A stretch of 64,000 nucleotides of DNA from Granulicella aggregans (GCF_014203275.1 NZ_JACHIP010000005.1:372001-436000), one strand, 5' to 3'; shown: positions 43,409-52,390, numbered from the stretch's first letter. The notes: generated by a model from the letters alone, not told the origin. Numbers and translations: made by a program.

Positions 43409-43475
43409 CATATTTCATGTAGCTCCGAGGGTGCCTCGGGAGGCCACTCCAGCCCCCAAAAACCACGCCTCCCCG

Positions 43476-43484
43476 TGCTACACT
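43476..43484 (+). promoter_or_regulatory. Possible extended -10 promoter of gyrB
   Basis: TGCTACACT matches an extended -10 (TGN plus TACACT) about 67 bp before the gyrB start. No clear -35 is visible. Confidence 0.35.
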
Positions 43485-43551
43485 ATAGATACACAAATCG
43501 CCCGCAAGATCAGCACTAAACCCCTGAATTGACGCGGCGATCATCCACTTG

Positions 43552-46299
43552 ATGCACCACTTTCAGAGCGGCCCCGACGGCCCCTCCTCGCGCACCAAAT
43601 TCCAGTCTCACGGAGCCCCTTTGGCATCGACAGCAATTCCGACCGACCCCGCCCTTCTCGCCCTCGAATCAGCCCCGGAAGCTCCAGCGAAAAAAGAAGG
43701 CGGCGGCTACTCCGCTGAAAACATTACCGTCCTCGAAGGCCTCGCCGCCGTCCGCCTCCGCCCCGCCATGTACATCGGCAGCACCGGCGAGCAGGGCCTG
43801 CACCACCTCGTCTACGAAGTCGTCGACAACTCCGTCGACGAAGCCCTCGGTGGCCACGCCACCCGCATCGACGTCACCATCCACGTCGACAACTCCATCA
43901 CCGTCGTCGACGACGGCCGCGGCATCCCGGTCGATGACAAGGTCATCAACGGCGAGAAGATGCCCGCCGTCCAGGTCGTCCTCACCATGCTCCACGCCGG
44001 CGGAAAGTTCGACGCCTCCAACTACAAGGTCTCGGGCGGCCTCCACGGCGTCGGCGTAAGCTGCGTCAACGCCCTCTCGGAAGAGTTCGACGTCGAAATC
44101 TGGCGCGACGGCCACGCCTGGGAGCAGGACTACTCCAAGGGCGCACCCATCAGTACCCTCCGCAAGATGGGCCCCTCCAAGCGCAAGGGCACCAAGGTCC
44201 ACTTCCTCCCCGACAAGTCCATCTTCACCGTCCACGAGTTCTCCTACGACACCCTCGCCCAGCGCCTCCGCGAGCTCGCCTTCCTCAACAAGGGCCTCGA
44301 GATCCACCTCACCGACGAGCGCACCACCGACGCCAAGACCGGCGAGAGCAAGCACCAGGAGTTCAAGTACATCGGAGGCATCGCCGAGTTCATCAAGCAC
44401 CTCAACAAGGGCAAGCAGGTCCTCCACGAGAAGCCCATCTACATGGAGGCCGAGCGCGACAACGTCGCCATGGAGATCGCCCTCCAGTACAACGACGCCT
44501 ACTCCGAGACCGTCTTCACCTTCGCCAATAACATCAACACCATCGACGGCGGCACCCACCTCTCCGGCTTCAAGACCGCGCTGACCCGCACCATCAACGC
44601 CGCCGGCCAGTCCCTCGGCCTATTCAAGGACGTAAAAGAAAACCTCTCCGGCGACGACGTCCGCGAAGGCCTCGTCCTCGTCATCTCGGTCAAGCTCTCG
44701 CAGCCCCAGTTCGAAGGCCAGACCAAGGGCAAGCTCAACTCCGACATCGCCGGCACCGTACAGGCCTTCGTCAACGAGCGCCTAGGCGGTTTCCTAGAAC
44801 AGAACCCCCAGGTCGCCAAGAAGATCATCAACAAGGCCATCGACGCCTCACGCGCCCGCGAAGCCGCGCGCAAAGCCCGCGACCTCACCCGCCGCAAAGG
44901 CGCGCTCGATGGCGGCGGCCTTCCCGGCAAGTTGGCCGACTGTTCCGAACGCCAGCCCGACCGCTGCGAACTCTATCTCGTCGAGGGTGAATCGGCCGGC
45001 GGAACCGCCAAGCAGGGCCGCGATCGCCGCTTCCAGGCCATCCTCCCGCTTAAGGGTAAGATCCTCAACGTCGAAAAGGCCCGCTACGACAAGATGCTCG
45101 GCCACGAAGAAATCCGCGCCATGATCACCGCCCTCGGCTGTGGCATCGGCAAGGACGACTTCGACGCCTCCAAGCTCCGCTACGGCAAGCTCATCCTCAT
45201 GACCGATGCCGACGTCGACGGCTCCCACATCCGCACTCTCCTGCTCACCTTCTTCTTCCGCCACATGACGGAGTTGATCAAGCGCGGCCACGTCTACATC
45301 GCCCAGCCGCCGCTCTTCAAGATCAAGAAGGGCAAGTTCGAGCAGTACATCAAGGACGAGCGCGAGTACGTCGCCGTCATGCTCAAGCGCGCCTCCGACG
45401 GCATGCTTCTCACCTACGGCGAGAAGAAGCTGCAGCTCCACGGCGAAGACTTCACCAACTTCATGGGCCAGCTCTCGGAGTACCTCGGCCTCTCCGACAA
45501 GTTCCAGAAGCGCCTCCGCAACGAGACCGTCTCGCTCGACTTCCTCAAGCTCTTCTCCCACGAAGGCGCAAGTCCCGCAAACAAGGCAGACTTCCAGGCT
45601 GATCCCGCCGACCTGAGCAAGCCACCCGCCAAGCTCGTAGAGATGCAGGCCAAGCTCCAGGCCATCGTCAAGGAGTTCCAGTTCCGCGCCGTAGGCGAGC
45701 CCACCCTCGACGAAGAGCACCAGACCTGGTCCGTCAACTTCACCGACTCCCAGGGTGCCGTTCGCAACATCGACTGGGCCCTCGCCAACGCCGCCGAGAG
45801 CCGCCAACTCCTCGCCAAATACGCCATCCTGAAAGACCGCCTCGAAAGCCCCTTCCACATCTCCTACGCTCCCAAGACTGCGGTCGCAGCAGCACAGGAA
45901 GCCGCCGACGAAGCCGAAGAGATCGCCTCCGAAGAAGGCGTAGCCGCCGACGCACAGGCACCCGGCACCATCGCCGAGACCAAGCCCGCCATCAAGCGCT
46001 CCAGCAAGGTCAACCAGGACCCCGTCGAGAAGAAAACCCCTCGCGAGGTCTTCGAGTACGTCATCGAACAGGGCCGTAAGGAATATCAAGTCCAGCGCTA
46101 CAAGGGGCTAGGAGAAATGACCGCACCCCAGCTCTGGGAGACCACTATGGACCCCGAACGCCGAACCCTCATGCAGGTCAAGCTCGAAGACATCGCCGCG
46201 TGCGAAGAGATCTTCACCACCCTCATGGGCGAAGATGTCGAAAGCCGCCGCAGGTTCATCGAAGAGAATGCCCTCGACGTAAAGAACCTCGACATCTAA
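43552..46299 (+). CDS. gyrB: DNA gyrase subunit B
   Basis: The protein is about 915 residues. The ATG at 43552 is used, but TTG at 43549 or at 43621 (with CGGAG upstream) is possible, since the first ~50 residues are not conserved. The GHKL ATPase domain shows YIGSTGEQGLHHLVYEVVDN, DDGRGIPV and GGLHGVGVSCVNAL. The TOPRIM domain has LVEGESAGGTAKQGRDRRFQ and MTDADVDGSHIRTLLL. The C-terminal YKGLGEMTAPQLWETTMDPE motif is present. A long insert in the TOPRIM/tail region, as in other Gram-negative GyrB, carries an acidic Ala-rich linker (residues ~778-820). GyrB drives ATP-dependent negative supercoiling with GyrA, which is not in this window. Confidence 0.96.
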   Translation: MHHFQSGPDGPSSRTKFQSHGAPLASTAIPTDPALLALESAPEAPAKKEGGGYSAENITVLEGLAAVRLRPAMYIGSTGEQGLHHLVYEVVDNSVDEALGGHATRIDVTIHVDNSITVVDDGRGIPVDDKVINGEKMPAVQVVLTMLHAGGKFDASNYKVSGGLHGVGVSCVNALSEEFDVEIWRDGHAWEQDYSKGAPISTLRKMGPSKRKGTKVHFLPDKSIFTVHEFSYDTLAQRLRELAFLNKGLEIHLTDERTTDAKTGESKHQEFKYIGGIAEFIKHLNKGKQVLHEKPIYMEAERDNVAMEIALQYNDAYSETVFTFANNINTIDGGTHLSGFKTALTRTINAAGQSLGLFKDVKENLSGDDVREGLVLVISVKLSQPQFEGQTKGKLNSDIAGTVQAFVNERLGGFLEQNPQVAKKIINKAIDASRAREAARKARDLTRRKGALDGGGLPGKLADCSERQPDRCELYLVEGESAGGTAKQGRDRRFQAILPLKGKILNVEKARYDKMLGHEEIRAMITALGCGIGKDDFDASKLRYGKLILMTDADVDGSHIRTLLLTFFFRHMTELIKRGHVYIAQPPLFKIKKGKFEQYIKDEREYVAVMLKRASDGMLLTYGEKKLQLHGEDFTNFMGQLSEYLGLSDKFQKRLRNETVSLDFLKLFSHEGASPANKADFQADPADLSKPPAKLVEMQAKLQAIVKEFQFRAVGEPTLDEEHQTWSVNFTDSQGAVRNIDWALANAAESRQLLAKYAILKDRLESPFHISYAPKTAVAAAQEAADEAEEIASEEGVAADAQAPGTIAETKPAIKRSSKVNQDPVEKKTPREVFEYVIEQGRKEYQVQRYKGLGEMTAPQLWETTMDPERRTLMQVKLEDIAACEEIFTTLMGEDVESRRRFIEENALDVKNLDI

Positions 46300-46319
46300 C
46301 TCCATTCCATCTCTAACCA

Positions 46320-46355
46320 AAAGGGGCACGATCCGACTCGGGATCGTGCCCCTTT
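46320..46355 (+). terminator. Hairpin terminator after gyrB
   Basis: A perfect 15-bp stem (46320-46334 with 46341-46355) closes the loop GACTCG, with arms rich in A and T at the base. It lies 20 bp after the gyrB stop. The T-run is short. Confidence 0.75.
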
Positions 46356-46374
46356 GCCATTCCCTTGTACCTTT

Positions 46375-46411
46375 GTCATCCTTCGCCGAAGGCGGAGGAC
46401 CTGCTTTTGCC
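46375..46411. repeat. GTCAT repeat, family B copy 3
   Basis: GTCATCCTTCGCCGAAGG, then CGGAGGACCTGCTTTTGCCT, with the same tail as the copy at 2162. Confidence 0.6.
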
Positions 46412-46487
46412 TCTACACTTGTCATTTCCGGAGGGGATCTGCGTTTGCCGTTGTTGTTCCATGCCCTGCCCTCAAATCTCACACCCT

Positions 46488-46525
46488 GTCATTCTGAGCG
46501 CAGCGAAGAATCCGCGCATTCTTCC
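46488..46525. repeat. GTCAT repeat, family B copy 4
   Basis: GTCATTCTGAGCGCAGCG then AAGAATCCGCGCATT. It ends about 30 bp from the methyltransferase stop. Confidence 0.75.
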
Positions 46526-46555
46526 ACCGAGTCAAAGCCCCCACTCCCAACAAGA

Positions 46556-47308
46556 TCAACCCTTCGCTCCATGCTCCCGATTGAACGCGATCCCATCGCC
46601 CTGCCGCAGCAGCCAGGGTTTCAGCTCATCGCGTTTCGTAACGCAGCCGAAGAACTTGTTCCCTTGCTCCCTCACCCACGGCAGATGGGTGGCAATAGCC
46701 TGAAAGACATGCAAGCCAGCGAGAAAGAGACCCGGCCCCACAATCCTGGTGAAACTTCCAATCCTCGTCTGGTCGCGCCGCGCGAGCTCTTCCCGATCCA
46801 CATTGAAGTCCCAGTAGGAACGGATATAAAAATCACACTCCGATTCAGGGAGAAAGGATGCTGTTGTCTGCTGCAGGTCGCGCGGACTCCAGCGGTAGAT
46901 GTAGTTCGGGACGCAGGAATTGCGGACCCCTCCTGCCTCGAAGCCGTTGGCGACAACGGCCGGGAGTTCATACGGAAACGAAAGACGAAATCTCACCAAG
47001 GCTTGCATCAGCAGCGAGTCATTCGGTTCAAGAAGGATGACGTGTTTGCTGCTGACGCGCAGCATCTCGAGCAACGCTTTGTGCGGGGAGCGGCAATGGT
47101 GAAGCACCTCGTGCGCTAGTACTAGGTCGTAGCTGCCATCGGCGAGCGACATCTCTTCCGCGTCCGCGTTGACCGTCCTCAACTCGACCCCGGTCATCTG
47201 AAGAGGCTCGAAACTGGCCATGTCCTGAAGGTTGGAGAGGGTCATGCGCCGAAATCCAACTACACGCAGGATCTCGGCATCCTGGTAGCTGCCGCCAACG
47301 ATCAACAC
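46556..47308 (-). CDS. SAM-dependent methyltransferase (5' part cut off by an in-frame stop)
   Basis: The open frame from a GTG at 47308 encodes 250 residues. The start has no good ribosome site and would begin inside motif I (NVLIVGGSYQDAEIL). Motifs of the Methyltransf_11 type follow: LRTVNADAEEMSLADGSYDL and LAHEVLHHCRSPHKALLEML. The C-terminal half (LSFPYELPAVVANGFEAGG, RSYWDFNVDREELAR, FLAGLHVFQAIATHL) suggests a glycan or lipid methylase but is not assigned. In the same frame, an ATG at 47425 with GAGGAGG upstream begins a frame that is interrupted after 21 codons by TAG at 47362-47360. The gene is therefore probably a recent nonsense pseudogene or is expressed from the internal GTG. 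Confidence 0.7.
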   Translation of the reverse strand: MLIVGGSYQDAEILRVVGFRRMTLSNLQDMASFEPLQMTGVELRTVNADAEEMSLADGSYDLVLAHEVLHHCRSPHKALLEMLRVSSKHVILLEPNDSLLMQALVRFRLSFPYELPAVVANGFEAGGVRNSCVPNYIYRWSPRDLQQTTASFLPESECDFYIRSYWDFNVDREELARRDQTRIGSFTRIVGPGLFLAGLHVFQAIATHLPWVREQGNKFFGCVTKRDELKPWLLRQGDGIAFNREHGAKG

Positions 47309-47359
47309 ATTGCCCCCCAGATCGATGCCGACTGCGCATACACAATCGGCCAGTCTCTG

Positions 47360-47425
47360 CTAGAAGAGGGTCCGGTCCTTAGTCACGCTTCCCAGCGCCT
47401 CTTTCCGGTCATCCTGCGGCTTCAT
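47360..47425 (-). pseudogene. 5' fragment of the methyltransferase gene ending in TAG
   Basis: An ATG with a near-perfect ribosome site (GAGGAGG, 7-base spacing) starts MKPQDDRKEALGSVTKDRTL, then F and TAG. The frame resumes directly as QRLADCVCAVGIDLGG into the methyltransferase, so the lesion is one codon. Confidence 0.65.
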
Positions 47426-47801
47426 GGCTCGCCTCCTCACGTTGCATGCCCAATCTGAGGGTCGGCGTGGAGAGATCGGATGCAAACTCACTCTCTACCG
47501 GCAAACCTTCAGTGGTCAGATTTATTCAAGTGTGGAGAGCTTGCGTCTGGTAGTTGTCACCGGGATGTCATAGTTGTGTCGATTCTGAGCGAAGCGAAGA
47601 ATCCCCGCATCGCTCCTCATCACCCCGAACATACAGACCGAACTTCGGCCACTCCGATACCTGCTTGAAAGAATCTCGCGTCATTACGCGTTTTTTAGTG
47701 AGCCCACCTGAAACGCGCAGTAGCTTGGTTTCCCCTAAAGCCGTCCAGAGAAATTGTTTTATGTTCGCGGCCACGAAACGCACGGACCAAGGAGTTTTGA
47801 T
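47426..47801. other. Intergenic region with one repeat
   Basis: This 376-bp gap holds a GTCAT-family copy (47578-47620). No other supported feature was seen. Confidence 0.6.
47578..47620. repeat. GTCAT repeat, family B copy 5
   Basis: GTCGATTCTGAGCGAAGCG then AAGAATCCCCGCATCGCT. Confidence 0.75.
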
Positions 47802-48026
47802 ATGTATTCACGCGTTGGACTGACCGTCATTCTGTGCACCGCACTTGCCATGACCGTAGCCATGCAGGCACAACAGGTCGAGCCCAGCAAGACCGCTCCG
47901 GTCTCAAGACAAGTAGCCAGCCCAGTGACTCCCGCCATCACGCCCGCTGTAACCCCGGTTGCGGTAACGACAACTGGGCGAACGCGCACCGCATCCCGGT
48001 TGAAGAAGATAACCCGAAGCGGATAA
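47802..48026 (+). CDS. Small secreted Thr/Pro-rich protein (unknown)
   Basis: The ATG at 47802 follows AAGGAG by about 7 bases. The 74-residue product has a signal peptide (GLTVILCTALAMTVAMQAQ). A mature part dominated by Pro, Thr, Val and Ala (ASPVTPAITPAVTPVAVTTT) ends in a basic tail (TRTASRLKKITRSG). Such low-complexity secreted peptides have no identifiable function. Support comes from the ribosome site plus the signal peptide; similarity was not tested. Confidence 0.55.
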   Translation: MYSRVGLTVILCTALAMTVAMQAQQVEPSKTAPVSRQVASPVTPAITPAVTPVAVTTTGRTRTASRLKKITRSG

Positions 48027-48174
48027 GGGAAAGTTTCTTCATCCGGAGCTCTTCGGCAGGCCGAACGAAGCGAACGTCGAGGAGTCGCACCGTCCGAATC
48101 TTCCGAAACAGAAGAGGACAGCACCCGTGGATGCGACTACGCGATGATCAAGAAGAGGGGACGCGCATCATCTT

Positions 48175-48807
48175 TCACTGCTCGGCCCGGGCACGCTCTT
48201 GACTGGAAAACTGCAGCGGCGACGCCGGGTTCATCGGCTGGACGGTCGCGTAATGGATCTGCGTTCCGCAATAAACACAAAGGGTCTCATGGATCACAAA
48301 GTCCGCGGCCTCAACCGATAGCGAAAACGCTCTCAGGCAGTCAGAGCAACTGATGAGCACTTGCGCCTTCAACGACGCATCGCGGTCGGTCGGCGAAATC
48401 CAGATCGGTGTGGCTGAACTGCTCCGATTCCTCGACGCAGGATTCGGCAAAGATGCGTTCTGCATGAGATCGAACAAATACGTAAGGCCAGTTGCCTTCG
48501 CGTAATAGGCGTCCGCTGCTATTCCGTTTGGAACTCCATCTCCGGCAAAAGCTCCGCTGGTGGCAATGACGTAGATGCCAGGGATACGCCTTCGCACCAC
48601 CGACAAAAGTTCGAAACCGGACATGCCCGGCATATTCAAGTCGGACAGAATCACATCTGGAGACTCAGCCTTGATTTGCTCCAGCGCCGCGAAACCATCC
48701 TTCGCAGAGAGAACATCGTGCCCACGGCGTGTAAAAACCTGGGTCAGCAGATCCCTGGTAGTCGGTTCGTCGTCCACGATCAACAGTTTTGGCTTTCTCT
48801 CTGCCAT
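48175..48807 (-). CDS. Response regulator with C-terminal four-cysteine module
   Basis: GAGGAG precedes the ATG. The receiver domain (residues 1-120) shows LLIVDDEPTTRD, the phospho-acceptor Asp56 in VILSDLNMPGMSG, a conserved Thr in IATSGA and Lys104 in YYAKATG. After a Ser/Pro linker, residues ~145-185 form a zinc-ribbon-like module with two CX2C knuckles (Cys154, Cys157, Cys177, Cys180). No DNA-binding or enzymatic output domain is present, so signalling may go through protein contact or metal-dependent RNA/protein binding. A Crp/Fnr regulator lies upstream on the same strand (gap ~60 bp). No histidine kinase gene is nearby. Confidence 0.87.
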   Translation of the reverse strand: MAERKPKLLIVDDEPTTRDLLTQVFTRRGHDVLSAKDGFAALEQIKAESPDVILSDLNMPGMSGFELLSVVRRRIPGIYVIATSGAFAGDGVPNGIAADAYYAKATGLTYLFDLMQNASLPNPASRNRSSSATPIWISPTDRDASLKAQVLISCSDCLRAFSLSVEAADFVIHETLCVYCGTQIHYATVQPMNPASPLQFSSQERARAEQ

Positions 48808-48866
48808 CGGAATCTCCTCAATGTTTCAATACGTGTGCTCAAGATCGAGCTGCACCAGGACTTGCT

Positions 48867-49619
48867 TTAGAGTTTGGCTGTTCGCCGCTTCCCATTCGTT
48901 GCAAGAGAGGGTTGGCTCGCCATCGAGCCTTTCCCCGGTCCGGTGCCGTCTTCGGATAGTTGGTCATGCAGGACGACGTTCAGCAGCGACTTATGCACCT
49001 TGATCCTGCCGTTGTACTCGATAAATCCAAGTCTTCTGAAGCGGTTCATGAAGAAGCTCACCCGCGAGCGCGTCGTCCCGATCATCTCGGCAAGCGTCTC
49101 TTGGGTTATCTTGGGAATCAGCGTCTCTGGATCACTGGCTTTACCAAACTCAGCCATCAGAAGCAGTATCCGTGCAAGGCGCTTTTCACTGGAGTTGAAG
49201 AGTTGATCTACAAGATCAGCTTGAATCCTCATACTTCGTGCCAGCAGGAACTTAAGGAATAGCGCCGAGAGATCGTGTTCCTCACTCATGACACGAATCA
49301 TCTCTTCCCGTTCAATCTTCAAAGCCGTGCAGTGAGTCATCGCGGTTGCCGTCGCCATTCGCAGCCCGACCGGCCCGGCGATCGACTCTTCCCCCACGAA
49401 GTCGCCAGAGGACAGAAGTGTGATCGTGGCCTCTTTACCGGTCTTGGACACAACCGTCAGCTTGGCTCGACCTGCCTGTAGATACAGGACGAAGTCGGCA
49501 GGCTCACCCTGAGAGAAAAAGTGTTCGGACGCCTTAAGATGAACGATCTTGCGACCCAAACCTGCATTCGCGAGAAAAGCGGCGAGATCGAATGCCGGTT
49601 GAGTTCGCTTCGTCGTCAT
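48867..49619 (-). CDS. Crp/Fnr-family transcriptional regulator
   Basis: The ATG at 49619 has AGGGAAG upstream; a more distal start is unlikely. The 250-residue protein has the cyclic-nucleotide-binding beta roll (HFFSQGEPADFVLYLQAGRA, LLSSGDFVGEESI), the dimer helix (LARSMRIQADLVDQLFNSSE) and a winged helix (ITQETLAEMIGTTRSRVSFF, MNRFRRLGFIEYNGRIKVHK). No N-terminal Cys cluster of the FNR type is present. It is probably a transcription factor answering a small effector, perhaps cAMP, though the conserved Arg-Ser effector pair is not clear. It precedes the response regulator gene. Confidence 0.9.
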   Translation of the reverse strand: MTTKRTQPAFDLAAFLANAGLGRKIVHLKASEHFFSQGEPADFVLYLQAGRAKLTVVSKTGKEATITLLSSGDFVGEESIAGPVGLRMATATAMTHCTALKIEREEMIRVMSEEHDLSALFLKFLLARSMRIQADLVDQLFNSSEKRLARILLLMAEFGKASDPETLIPKITQETLAEMIGTTRSRVSFFMNRFRRLGFIEYNGRIKVHKSLLNVVLHDQLSEDGTGPGKGSMASQPSLATNGKRRTAKL

Positions 49620-49819
49620 ATTGTCGTTCTTCCCTAAGTATGCGATGCAACACAAGGATCGCACTCCAGGGAACTTAGAGATGTACCATTTTGCTCATTC
49701 TGCGTGGAATGTCCTCCGCGGACTGGCCGCAAATCACAGCCACCGCCACGGCAGAAACCAAAACGTCCTCCTAGGTCGCAAATCAAATCCACGGTGCGCC
49801 CCGCACGGCTTACGAGTCT

Positions 49820-50731
49820 CTACGGCGCAATCTTCCCATCAAACGTAGTGCAACTCTCGATCGTCCCTCCACTCAGCCCCGTCTTGAACCACTTAGTGCG
49901 CGACGCGCTCGACCCATGCGTCCACTTCTCCGGGCTCACTGCCTTGCCCGCCATCTGCTGCAAGTGATCGTCCCCCACCGCAGCAGCCGACTTCAGCGCT
50001 CCCGCAACATCGTCCTCATGCACAATGTTCCGCTGCTCGGTTGAGTGCGCCCACACGCCCGCAAAGCAGTCCGCCTGCAGCTCCAGATCCACCGAGAGCG
50101 GGTTCTTCTCGCTTGGCTCCTGCTGCGTCAGCCGCTGCATCTTGTTCTCGATCCCCAGCAGGTTCTGCACATGGTGCCCCAGCTCGTGCGTGATCACGTA
50201 AGCCTGCGCAAAGTCCGCCGTGCTCCCGCCAAGCTGCTTCAGCTCATCCCAGAACCCCAGGTCGATGTAGATCTTCTCGTCCTGCGGACAATAGAACGGT
50301 CCCGTAGTCGCCTGCGCCGTCCCGCATCCCGAGTAGGTCCGATCACGATAGAGCACCAGCTTCGCGTGGTGATACTGCTTTCCCTCAGCCGCGAAGATCT
50401 GCGTCCAGGTCTTCTGCGCATCATCCAGCACAAAGCTGATCAGCTGCACATCGCGATCTTCCCCAGCGGGATGTGCTCGCGGAGCGTCACCCCCGGCCAC
50501 GCGCGGTCCCGTCTGCACGCTTCCCTGCCCACCACCTCCGCCGCCCAGAAGACCGCCCAGGAAGTTGTGTCCAAACACCAGGCTCAGCAGCAGCAGGATC
50601 ACAAACCCGCCAATCCCTAAACCACCGCCACCCATCCCGCCGAAGCCACCAAATCCGCCACCACCTCCGCCACCCGAATCATCTCTACGATCTTCAATGT
50701 CGCTACTCTCACCACCCGGCGTCCAATCCAT
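49820..50731 (-). CDS. YpfJ-type neutral zinc metallopeptidase (membrane-anchored)
   Basis: The 303-residue protein begins with an acidic/Gly-rich segment (DDSGGGGGGGFGGFGGMGG), a TM helix (GGFVILLLLSLVFG, residues ~41-54) and a second Gly tract. The peptidase domain has HELGH (182-186) in VITHELGHHVQN and a downstream Glu in ELQADCFAGVWAH, the two metal/catalytic parts of the family. Four cysteines (CGTAQ, YCPQ, DCFAG, SCTTF) are spaced as in YpfJ. The family is widespread but has no known substrate; a periplasmic membrane-tethered protease is the usual guess. The N-terminal MDWTPGGESSDIEDRRD opening is typical. Confidence 0.92.
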   Translation of the reverse strand: MDWTPGGESSDIEDRRDDSGGGGGGGFGGFGGMGGGGLGIGGFVILLLLSLVFGHNFLGGLLGGGGGGQGSVQTGPRVAGGDAPRAHPAGEDRDVQLISFVLDDAQKTWTQIFAAEGKQYHHAKLVLYRDRTYSGCGTAQATTGPFYCPQDEKIYIDLGFWDELKQLGGSTADFAQAYVITHELGHHVQNLLGIENKMQRLTQQEPSEKNPLSVDLELQADCFAGVWAHSTEQRNIVHEDDVAGALKSAAAVGDDHLQQMAGKAVSPEKWTHGSSASRTKWFKTGLSGGTIESCTTFDGKIAP

Positions 50732-50776
50732 ATCACTTCCCTCTCATCTTTCAAGCCTATCTAATTTTGTAGATAC

Positions 50777-50846
50777 GTCATATCGACCGAAGCCGTGCAG
50801 TCTCATCGCACGGTGTAGTGGAGAGACCCCCGCATTTCGCCTTTCG
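50777..50846. repeat. GTCAT repeat, family C copy 3
   Basis: CGTCATATCGACCGAAGCC, later TAGTGGAGAGACCCCCGCAT and TTCGC. It lies upstream of the P450 gene. Confidence 0.7.
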
Positions 50847-50976
50847 CTCGTAGCCGCACCGCAATCCGATTACACCTTCAGATGCACTCTCGCGCTTCAC
50901 GCCAAAGAAAAATCCTGTGTAAGGAAACTTCGTCCCGCCAAACCGGCACCCCGACCGACCTCTACACTCAAATCAT

Positions 50977-52377
50977 ATGAGCGCCACCCCACGCATCGAC
51001 CAAGGCAACGGCCTCTACCCTCCCGGCCCGAAGTTCCTCCCCCGCCTCCTCTCCGGTCGTGTCTTCCGCGGCAACGCCGTCACCTACATGCAGGAGTGCG
51101 CCCAGACCTACGGCGACCTCGTCCACTACACCGCCTTGGGCCGCCACATCTACCAGATCACCCACCCTTCCCTCATCGAAGACTTCTTCCTCAAAGACGC
51201 CGCCAAACACCACCGCGGCATCGTCATGCAGCGCGCCAAGGCCGTCCTCGGCGAAGGTCTCCTCACGAGCGAAGAACCCCTCCATATGAGGCAGCGCCGA
51301 CTCGCCCAGCCCGCCTTCCACCGGAACCGCATCGCCTCCTACGCGGAAACCATCGGCCAGCAATCCCTAGCCATGATCGCCCGCTGGCAACCCGGAACGA
51401 CTCTTGACCTCCGCGAAGAGATGCTCGCCATCGCCCTCCGCATCGTCGGCAAATGCCTCTTCGATCTCAACGTAGAATCAGACGCCGAAGTCAAAAAAAT
51501 CTCCGCCGCCGTCGACGCCTTCATGGGTTTCCTCCCCATAGCGTTCCTTCCGTTCTCGGAACGCATCATGAAGCTCCCTATCCCCGTCATGCAGCGCATT
51601 CGCAAGGGCAGCGCCGAGCTCGACGCCATCATCTACGGCATGATTGATGACCGCCGCAGAGACCCGTCTGACCGAGGCGATCTCCTCTCCATGCTGATGG
51701 ACGCGGTTGATCCCGAGGCCACCGGAGACGAATCAGCCAGCATGTCTAACCAGCAGCTTCACGATGAGTGCCTCACCATCATGCTCGCCGGCCACGAGAC
51801 CACCGCCAACGCCCTCGGCTTCGCTCTCGCCGTCCTCGCCCGCCATCCCGAAATCCAGGCCGCCGTTTCCGCAGAAGCTCGCGCTGTCCTTGGCACGGGA
51901 GACTCCGCGCGCGCGCCCGCCGCCGAAGACTACTCCAGGCTGAAATACACCACCCAGGTCTTCGCCGAGACCCTCCGCCTCTACCCTCCCGTCTGGGTCA
52001 CCGCCCGCACCTGCGCTGAAACCTACGAGATCGCGGGACACAAAATCTCCCCCGGCTCCATTCTGGTAGCACCGCAGTTCGTCGTCCACCGCGATCCGCG
52101 CTTCTTCCCCGACCCCCTCCGCTTCGACCCATCTCGCCATTCCGACGAGAACAAGGCGGGACGTCCACGCTACGCCTTCTATCCCTTCGCCGCCGGCAGT
52201 CGCCAATGCATCGGCGAGGGCCTCGCCTGGATGGAAGGCGTCTTCATCCTCGCCGTCATCGCCCGCGACTGGCACCTCACGCTCCCACCCAACACCCCCG
52301 CCGAGATCGCCATCAACCCCGCCATCAGCCTCCGCCCCAAACATCCCGTCAACCTGACCCTCACTCGCCGGCCATGA
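50977..52377 (+). CDS. Cytochrome P450
   Basis: The 466-residue cytoplasmic P450 has the I-helix oxygen-activation motif AGHETTANALGF, the K-helix ExxR (ETLRLYPPVW) and the heme-binding FAAGSRQCIGEGLAW with the axial Cys at about 411. It begins NGLYPPGPKFLPRLLSGRVF with no TM anchor. It resembles the CYP102-like/bacterial fatty acid or terpene hydroxylase group in the H(R)xHRRL region (MRQRRLAQPAFHRNRIASYA). The substrate is not determined. No ferredoxin or reductase gene is adjacent, so the electron supply comes from elsewhere. Confidence 0.94.
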   Translation: MSATPRIDQGNGLYPPGPKFLPRLLSGRVFRGNAVTYMQECAQTYGDLVHYTALGRHIYQITHPSLIEDFFLKDAAKHHRGIVMQRAKAVLGEGLLTSEEPLHMRQRRLAQPAFHRNRIASYAETIGQQSLAMIARWQPGTTLDLREEMLAIALRIVGKCLFDLNVESDAEVKKISAAVDAFMGFLPIAFLPFSERIMKLPIPVMQRIRKGSAELDAIIYGMIDDRRRDPSDRGDLLSMLMDAVDPEATGDESASMSNQQLHDECLTIMLAGHETTANALGFALAVLARHPEIQAAVSAEARAVLGTGDSARAPAAEDYSRLKYTTQVFAETLRLYPPVWVTARTCAETYEIAGHKISPGSILVAPQFVVHRDPRFFPDPLRFDPSRHSDENKAGRPRYAFYPFAAGSRQCIGEGLAWMEGVFILAVIARDWHLTLPPNTPAEIAINPAISLRPKHPVNLTLTRRP

Positions 52378-52390
52378 CTCCAAAAGAAAA

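Noticed and set aside
44848..46089. 413-codon minus-strand frame inside gyrB, plus several others on either strand
   Set aside because: Mirror of the GyrB codon pattern with Leu/Val/Glu/Gly runs; no ribosome site and no family motif.
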